Origin: Utricularia gibba
Taxonomy: Eukaryota > Streptophyta > Magnoliopsida > Lamiales > Lentibulariaceae
Direction of reading: 5' to 3'
Assembly: GCA_002189035.1 (NCBI GenBank)
Contig: NEEC01000007.1
Location: forward strand, 868,001 to 932,000
Length of the DNA stretch: 64,000 nucleotides
The notes under the pieces were generated by a model that was not told where the DNA came from, did no database searches, and saw nothing but the letters and a program-made list of their open reading frames with translations. Both the position numbers and the translations under genes were made by a program. Shown piece by piece: positions 58,108-64,000 of this stretch. The stretch's first letter is position 1. Every line of letters starts with the position of its first letter.

Positions 58108-59781
58108 TCAAGAAAAATCAAGGCTTGGTTCATGACCAAAGTGCTTAACCTCATAGTCTAAGACATCCAGCAGTAAACTGATCTCTGCAGAATGGTTGCC
58201 GCAGGCAGCAAACTGATGCATTTTCATGTCCACTTCTATCCAACTCGAACCAGGCCACGTCTTCTCAACTCCCTTCTCCTTCATCGTTGCCCTCAACCTG
58301 GATATGTCACTCCAGTGATTTCCTTCAGCATACATGCTAATCAAGAGGCTGTAATACCCGCTGTTGTTTGGCTCCAGAATCATTAGCTTCTCTGCAGCAA
58401 TTTGAGCGATTTCCACGTTTTTGTGAAGTTTACAGCCACCTAATATCGTACCCCAAATCACATTATTAGGTTCCATTTTCATGTCCTTCATCATACGCAG
58501 TGCTTCTTCCAGCAAACCAACTCGACAAAAAAGGTCAACCATGCAGCCGTAGTGTTCAATCCCAGGAGGAATGGAATATTTGCTGGTCATCTCTTGGAAT
58601 CTTTTTTTACCTTCCTCAACTAAACCGGAATGAGTGCATGCTGCAAGGACGCTGACAAATATAACACTGTTAGGTTCAAGCTTCGCTTCCTTCATTTTTT
58701 CAAACATTGCTAATGCTTCCTTGGCACATCCATGAAACGCGAGGCCATCAATCATGGAACTCCAGCAAAAAAGATTCTTTTTCTGCAGCTTGTAGAAAAC
58801 TAAAAGCGCCTTCTCCAGCATACCACACTTAGCATACATATCAATCAATGCTGATCCTACATGAACATCGCCAGTAAATCCGTTTTGCATTGCATACATA
58901 TGCATCTCCTTAGACTTCTCCAGCGCCCCAAGATGAGCACAAGCAGATAATACAGTTGCCATAGTCACTTCATCTGGTTTAGTGTCTGTTTTGTTTTTCA
59001 TTTCATCAAAAAGTTCCAAAGCTTCTTGATACCGGTTGTGTTTGCAGTAGCACTTAATCATAGTTGTCCAAGAAATCACATCTCTTGTGCTCATTCGGTA
59101 GAACAAATGCTCCGCAGACTCCAATTCCCCAGCTTCAACATAACTGTTTATCAAGGCATTCCATGAGGCGCTCTTCTTCTCTGGCGTCTCATCGAAAATC
59201 CTCCTGGCAGAAATCAAGTCTCCAGAACGTGCATGCGCCAAGATCATAGTAGAAAGAGAAAAATCATCTCTTTCATGCATCTCATCAAACATGTTCCTTG
59301 ATTCATCAATGCTACCTAAATTCGAATAGAAATCCACCAACACTGTTTGGATATGAATGTAAATTCCAAATCCCCACTTCATAACCTGACCATGTATACA
59401 TGCACCTAATCCTCCATAAGATGAAACCTTGCAGCTTTTTATCAATGGTGGAAAAGTGTAACTGCTCGGACTCACAGCATTCCTCATCATAAGCACGTAG
59501 AGCCATAAACAATCGGCAGGCCGCAAGGAGTTCACCAGTGCTCCGAACATTGAATTATAGACAAAAATGTTAGGATTATCCAAATAATTGAAGGAAAATG
59601 ATGCAGAATCTATGCCGCCAAAGCGGGTACAAGAAGTTATATATTGATTGATCTGAAAACAATCTTGCGCTAAGTCGGTCTTGAGCATAAGGCAATACCA
59701 TGATTCCAATTCCTTCAAAGTCGAGCATCTTCTCAATTTATCCGCAACAAACTTCTTAAAAAATGGAGCACATAACTGCAT
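58108..59781 (-). CDS. Pentatricopeptide repeat protein, PLS class, E subgroup
   Basis: An intronless frame of 557 codons starts MQLCAPFFKKFVADKLRRC. PPR units of about 35 residues run from about residue 75 onward, including NIFVYNSMFGALVNS, TFPPLIKSCKVSS, SWNALINSYVEAGELESAE, ISWTTMIKCYCKHNRYQEAL, VTMATVLSACAHLGALEKS, VGSALIDMYAKCGMLEKAL and FCWSSMIDGLAFHGCAKEAL. The C-terminal E-type motifs include NVIWGTILGGCKLHKNVEI, NSGYYSLLISMYAEG and KTWPGSSWIEVDMKMHQF. There is no DYW domain; the protein ends ...GHEPSLDFS. Such proteins bind organellar RNA in a sequence-specific way, usually for C-to-U editing with a partner deaminase. A clear organellar targeting peptide is not obvious. It is the intact member of the duplicated pair. 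Confidence 0.93.
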   Translation of the reverse strand: MQLCAPFFKKFVADKLRRCSTLKELESWYCLMLKTDLAQDCFQINQYITSCTRFGGIDSASFSFNYLDNPNIFVYNSMFGALVNSLRPADCLWLYVLMMRNAVSPSSYTFPPLIKSCKVSSYGGLGACIHGQVMKWGFGIYIHIQTVLVDFYSNLGSIDESRNMFDEMHERDDFSLSTMILAHARSGDLISARRIFDETPEKKSASWNALINSYVEAGELESAEHLFYRMSTRDVISWTTMIKCYCKHNRYQEALELFDEMKNKTDTKPDEVTMATVLSACAHLGALEKSKEMHMYAMQNGFTGDVHVGSALIDMYAKCGMLEKALLVFYKLQKKNLFCWSSMIDGLAFHGCAKEALAMFEKMKEAKLEPNSVIFVSVLAACTHSGLVEEGKKRFQEMTSKYSIPPGIEHYGCMVDLFCRVGLLEEALRMMKDMKMEPNNVIWGTILGGCKLHKNVEIAQIAAEKLMILEPNNSGYYSLLISMYAEGNHWSDISRLRATMKEKGVEKTWPGSSWIEVDMKMHQFAACGNHSAEISLLLDVLDYEVKHFGHEPSLDFS

Positions 59782-60296
59782 CTGATTGACTCAACAACGT
59801 TGGATTGTGTTTCAGAAAAGTTGAAAGTAACGGTATAAAACCACAAACTGTGTGAGGTTTCTGCCGACCGCATCCGCCTACGATTTCTGTCGCCGCGGCC
59901 GTAAACCACACCACTGTTCCCTCGCGGGCCGCCGCGCTCACACACGTGAACCGGCCCAGTCCGAGGGCCGTGGCTCTCCCGTGAGTCGGGCACAAGATTT
60001 TTTTTTTTGAAATTAAAATATACATGTTTTTCATTATAACCTGGAACGGGCCTAATCTGGGCTTACACCCCAGGCCTAAACAGCCTAAGTTTAAATGGGC
60101 CCATAATTTAGAATATATTCTTTTAATTTTTGTGAAATTAAATTGATGAATAATTTTATTTTGATATTTTTAAATATATAATTTTATTACAAGTTGCAGA
60201 ACGGAACGAATACAAAGAAACGAGAAAGACTCATAAACCCCATGATAAAGATGAAATCTTCCATTTTTTACTCCTAGCCCTCTGCGGTCCCTGGCT
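59782..60296. other. Intergenic: PPR promoter and MIOX 3' region
   Basis: About 0.5 kb. The PPR leader side (59782-60000) is GC-rich near 59880-59990, and an A/T run follows at 59998-60010. No additional gene is seen. Confidence 0.5.
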
Positions 60297-62153
60297 TCAC
60301 CATCTCAACTTGGAAGGAAAATACTGCAGATTGCAATGGAAAGTAAACAATTAATTAAGACGCCTCTTTGTTCTTCAGTTACTGCACATGTCACAAGTTC
60401 ATGCAACAAGTTTGTACCTTGTTAATCAGAGACAGGTAATATGGCTTCACTTTCTCCACATCTATGCGGACCTTGCTCTTGCTGTACAGATCGTATTTGC
60501 TGCAAAATGGATGGGATGAATCAATACGAGCAAAGATTTCTTTTGTTACGAGAGAGATGTGGTGAGATTTTACTTGAAGATTTGGAGCCACTTGAGATTT
60601 TCCTTGTCTTCCTCATTCATCAGGTACTTGTATGCCCCTGAAGTGTGCAAGGCTGCACCAGAAGAGAGTCGTTTCCCATCAGATAATAAGCCCTTTAAAA
60701 GCTACCCTGAGGTGCGGTTTAATTTGTTTACCGTAGAAAGAGTGGTATCTGACGATGAAAAGACCAGCAGAGGGCAAGGTGCTCTTATTTTCCTTTGCAA
60801 CCTTGAGGAGGAGAAGTAAAAAAGCAGTGAGATTGGGAAGCGCAAACAGTTTGAATCATGGAGTTTATCATGTAGCGAGTGTTTTACCAAATACATGTAG
60901 TCATCATGCCCCCAAGACATGAGAACATTCTCCAGCCCACAACCTTCTTCGTACACACCGAGTGTAGTGTTGTAGGCCGAGTTCTTGCTGTCAGGATTTT
61001 CACTGAAATACTGAAGAACACCAAAAACATCAGGCTAAACGCCAATAAAGTTGTCCAATGCGTCTGTTATGAAATTTGAAGTACCTTATGGTGAACTATG
61101 GACTTGTCAAAGGCGCAACCAACCGGAAACGTGTCACCTAAACACAGATTGTAAAAAAGTTACTTTTTTTTACCATCATGTAAGAATAATGAACCTGTTT
61201 TCACTTACCAACAACAGCCCATTGTGGAAGCTCCCCGAAGCTGGTATGGAGAAGAACCTTTCCGAGATCTAAAACAGAAACACTCGCTTAGGTCAACAAA
61301 GAAGAATAAAGCAGATTTTGTGTATGTCAACTCGAATCTTAAGAGGATAATTGGTATTATACCATGAATGAGACCAGTCAAGTGGAGCCAGTCCTCATCA
61401 GGATAGTCTTTCCTGATGGCCTCAGCAGTTTGCAAGAGATGCTCAATTTGTGGCTCATCCAAATCAGGGTCACTCTCATCAACAACATCGTTAAGAAGCT
61501 CACAACATTCCCAGATGCTCATCTCCACCTTGTCCAGCTTCCCATATGCGTCCCTCATTTTTCTTACCTACGTGCCACGAAAGCACACAAACAGGCTCAA
61601 AATTTACGAAACAACAGAGGTAAAAGTCAGTTTTTTGGTAAAAGAAACAGTGACTCACAAAGTTATAAGTCTGGTTAATGTGATTTCGCTTGTAAAACAT
61701 CTCCACTCCTTCCTGTCTTTCACTTTTAGCATTATCATAGTCCCTGGTTCACAATACAAATACTTGAGAAATCCATACAAAAAATCCTTGCTTGCGAGCC
61801 CAAACGAACCAAAAGCCCAACTGCATTGGGCTAAGATGCGGTTCAAAAAACCAGATTCCATGCAATCCCATCATCTAATCATTAACCGTCACTTTCAATC
61901 AAAAGAAAATGAACTAAACTTCATGTTGCAATCAAATCGAAGAATACCTGAAGTTGTGGCCAAAGGAATTAGCATGCGGCACCACGAACCCTCCATCCAG
62001 AACCAGATCAGTCTCCACAACCTCCTCCAACTTCTTCTCCTCCACCACTACAATTGCAGATTCCTAAACCCGATCAACACCAAAATCTAAGACCAAAAAA
62101 ACCAGAAATTCAAAGGAATTACCGATCTGAGGCTGCTCAATGACGATAGTCAT
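60297..62153 (-). CDS. MIOX: myo-Inositol oxygenase
   Basis: Eleven exons join in phase to 915 bases, 304 residues: 62123-62153, 61948-62047, 61659-61743, 61363-61567, 61209-61268, 61085-61137, 60888-61010, 60732-60801, 60574-60652, 60418-60499 and 60297-60323. The enzyme is a di-iron HD-type oxygenase that cleaves myo-inositol to D-glucuronate, feeding UDP-glucuronic acid for cell-wall pectin and hemicellulose. Ligand-bearing segments are intact: [34 protein letters not shown] (His-Asp), [27 protein letters not shown] and IVRYHSFY. The ending [16 protein letters not shown] is typical. The acceptor of exon 2 is placed at TTGTAG (62048-62053) rather than the upstream TTTAG because only this keeps frame. 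A TATA box lies about 95 bases upstream. Confidence 0.95.
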
Positions 62154-64000
62154 CTTGAATCAACGTTGAAGAGAAAGATACGGAAACCTAAGATGAGAAG
62201 ATTGCGAAGACGAGATTGCATATTTCGAGAATGTAGGTGAGGCCTATTTATAGCCGCCGGCGAGCCCTTCCCTGAGAATTCGGAAGCCGCGAGTCCTCAA
62301 TGCCAATATTTATGTCCTTCTCTGTAAAACTCAAAACTTCCGAGTCCTCCCGGTTGCTAAATCGACATATTTTCTATTTTATAACTGATTTTAAAAAAGA
62401 GATATTTCGCGTGTGCGGGGCCCATGATGACTCAGCAGCGAGCTGGAGATCATATACTCTTCTGCAACGGTAATGGCTGGCCCTGACGTGGAATTGACAA
62501 GGAGCGGGACTCATCATCTCTCACCACGTGCTCACCCTGCCGCATTTCTTTATTTTTAACCGTCCGTTTTTTTTCGTGTTAAAATTCGATGAAACTGAAA
62601 AATATCAACGGTCAGGATCTGTCCAGCTGGAAAATCAGTTTATTATATTATATTGCAACTTAATAAATTACGAGCAATTAGTAAAATATAATTATAAAAA
62701 GAATTTATGCACTGTATGATTTAAAATCCTTCTATCATTCCAAATTGATACTATTACATTTGAATTTTTTTAAATTTGAGAGTTGGGATTTGATCCTATT
62801 CAATAAATAAACAAATCGGATTGAATCAGATTCAACCCCAAATTCTAATGTTACTTGAAATATTAAAATTAATAATTCGATGAATCTAGTGAATACGTGA
62901 CTAAATTTCAAGTACATAACAAACTTTTTATCGTATCTAAAAAGCTTAGTTCCAATCAATTATTCATGATATATAAACTTTTATATATATGATCATATTA
63001 CTTTAATTTTTCGATATAGAATTGGAGTAAGTATCGATAAGTAACAAAAATCCCATGAATTGGAGTCTGAATATCTTATTGTAGGGATGGAGAATGATCG
63101 AGAATGCCCAACAACTGCCTAACAACCATTCCATAAAGCAAATGAAGTTCAACCACTATTCAATATGTATACATGTGACAGACAGCTTCAGGCAGGCCGT
63201 AGGATTCTGTGGCCTGTCCGAAAGAGGCATCCTCGTTATGGGAAAACGTGAGTGAGGGTTTGGTGGGTCTGAATTGGGTGAAAATATCAGTAATTCCGGT
63301 GCGTAGATTTTATTAATGAACATCTACGCTAATTTTGTTGCGGTTATGGTATGACAGGTGGATGTGGACTGTTCGAAATGTAATGTGCGGTGTGCACGCC
63401 TCCAGGTGTCGCCCACTCTGAGGTTGGTAACTGTTGAAATCATGTATTAATGTTGATAGTTGCTTGCTAAGCAGTAAGCCTCAAAACCAGCCCGAGCTCA
63501 TCCCGCAAATGGAACTGAAGCCATTTGCTTGGACACCACGAACAAACAATCGTACATCAGAAGATAAAAAAGAAATATAAGAAATTGTATATCAATAGTA
63601 ATTGTTTGAGTTTAATATTTTCTAATATAATTTATATTTATTATGCATTTGAATTTTATATGTGTTTGTTCTAATTATCGGATTCTTAATTTTAACGAAT
63701 AGGACTTGGAAGACGGTAGCAGAGAGCCGCATAAGGAATCTCAATGATTAGGTGTTATTGAAAAAGAGTGAAGCGTGAGACGTAGACATTTTAAGAAGGT
63801 TGAAATTAAGTATTCGACGTAATGAATAAACACACATGTAAACATTAAAAATAAGATGGGAAAAATCATGGGTGTGAAGATCAAGTATATTATAAAAATA
63901 AATTGCATTTTAAAAAATTAGACATAATTGATTTTAGTAATCTATAAGAACATCTTTATTAATATCCGGAAATACTGACCTGACATTTTTGGAAATTGAG
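62154..64000. other. MIOX promoter and AT-rich intergenic DNA
   Basis: The first ~400 bases hold the MIOX leader and promoter. The rest is AT-rich, without a supported gene. A weak match to the 44.9-45.4 kb repeat unit lies near 63600-63705. Confidence 0.5.
62244..62253 (-). promoter_or_regulatory. TATA box of MIOX
   Basis: CTATAAATAG on the minus strand, about 95 bases upstream of the ATG at 62153. Confidence 0.7.

Larger units (their letters stand above)
56696..59677. repeat. Right copy of the tandem segmental duplication
   Basis: Contains the second cysteine-rich peptide gene and the intact PPR gene in the same order and orientation as the left copy, with no LTR-like insertion. A spacer of about 115 bases (56580-56695) separates it from the left copy. 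The PPR gene extends beyond the duplicated part to 59781. Confidence 0.9.

Noticed and set aside
1-64000. tRNA, rRNA, CRISPR, phage or bacterial operon features
   Set aside because: None was seen. The window is eukaryotic nuclear DNA, and no cloverleaf with a recognisable A/B box pair stood out on reading.

Overview
This is nuclear DNA of a flowering plant, most likely a eudicot. The genes are intron-rich with GT-AG junctions, long AT-rich spacers separate them, and the families are plant-specific: Aux/IAA, AP2/ERF, RopGEF, IQD, early nodulin-like, PLS-class PPR, plastid RPS17 and mitochondrial CCMH. I cannot name the species. Exon joins given here were worked out by hand from splice consensus, phase and family protein patterns; they are not from transcripts.

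Layout. 0-12 kb: 3' end of a serine racemase gene (+), the 20S pre-rRNA endonuclease gene NOB1 (+), a convergent NT-C2/coiled-coil gene (-), a 3.7-kb AT-rich gap, then an LEA_2 membrane protein (-). 13-20 kb: glyoxylate/hydroxypyruvate reductase (-) and a RopGEF (+) start head to head 292 bp apart, followed by plastid ribosomal protein S17 (+), an unexplained 2-kb stretch and CCMH (+). 22-32 kb: Aux/IAA (+), a WD40 gene with a one-base frameshift (+) and a group III ERF (+) with an exact 67-bp tandem duplication over its splice donor. 33-44 kb: early nodulin-like protein (-), NUP35 (-), GATA factor (+), small DUF761 protein (-), IQD protein (+). 46-51 kb: an unrecognised acidic two-membrane-span protein (+), profilin (-), HAD acid phosphatase/VSP-like gene (-). 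52-60 kb: a tandem segmental duplication of a two-gene module, a small secreted eight-cysteine peptide plus a PPR gene. In the left copy the PPR gene is broken and a 1.6-kb element resembling a solo LTR sits between the two genes; in the right copy both genes are intact. 60-62 kb: myo-inositol oxygenase (-). The last 1.8 kb shows no gene.

Most genes are unrelated housekeeping or signalling loci lying side by side, as is usual in plants. The most distinctive part is the 52-60 kb duplication. The two cysteine-rich peptide genes are almost identical in promoter, signal-peptide exon and intron, but differ by about 10% in the mature-peptide exon and the DNA beyond it. Eleven of the 13 changes in that exon alter amino acids, and every cysteine is kept.

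Four genes (WD40, acid phosphatase, IQD and the NT-C2 coiled-coil gene) show single-base reading-frame breaks. Read support should be checked before treating them as biological.
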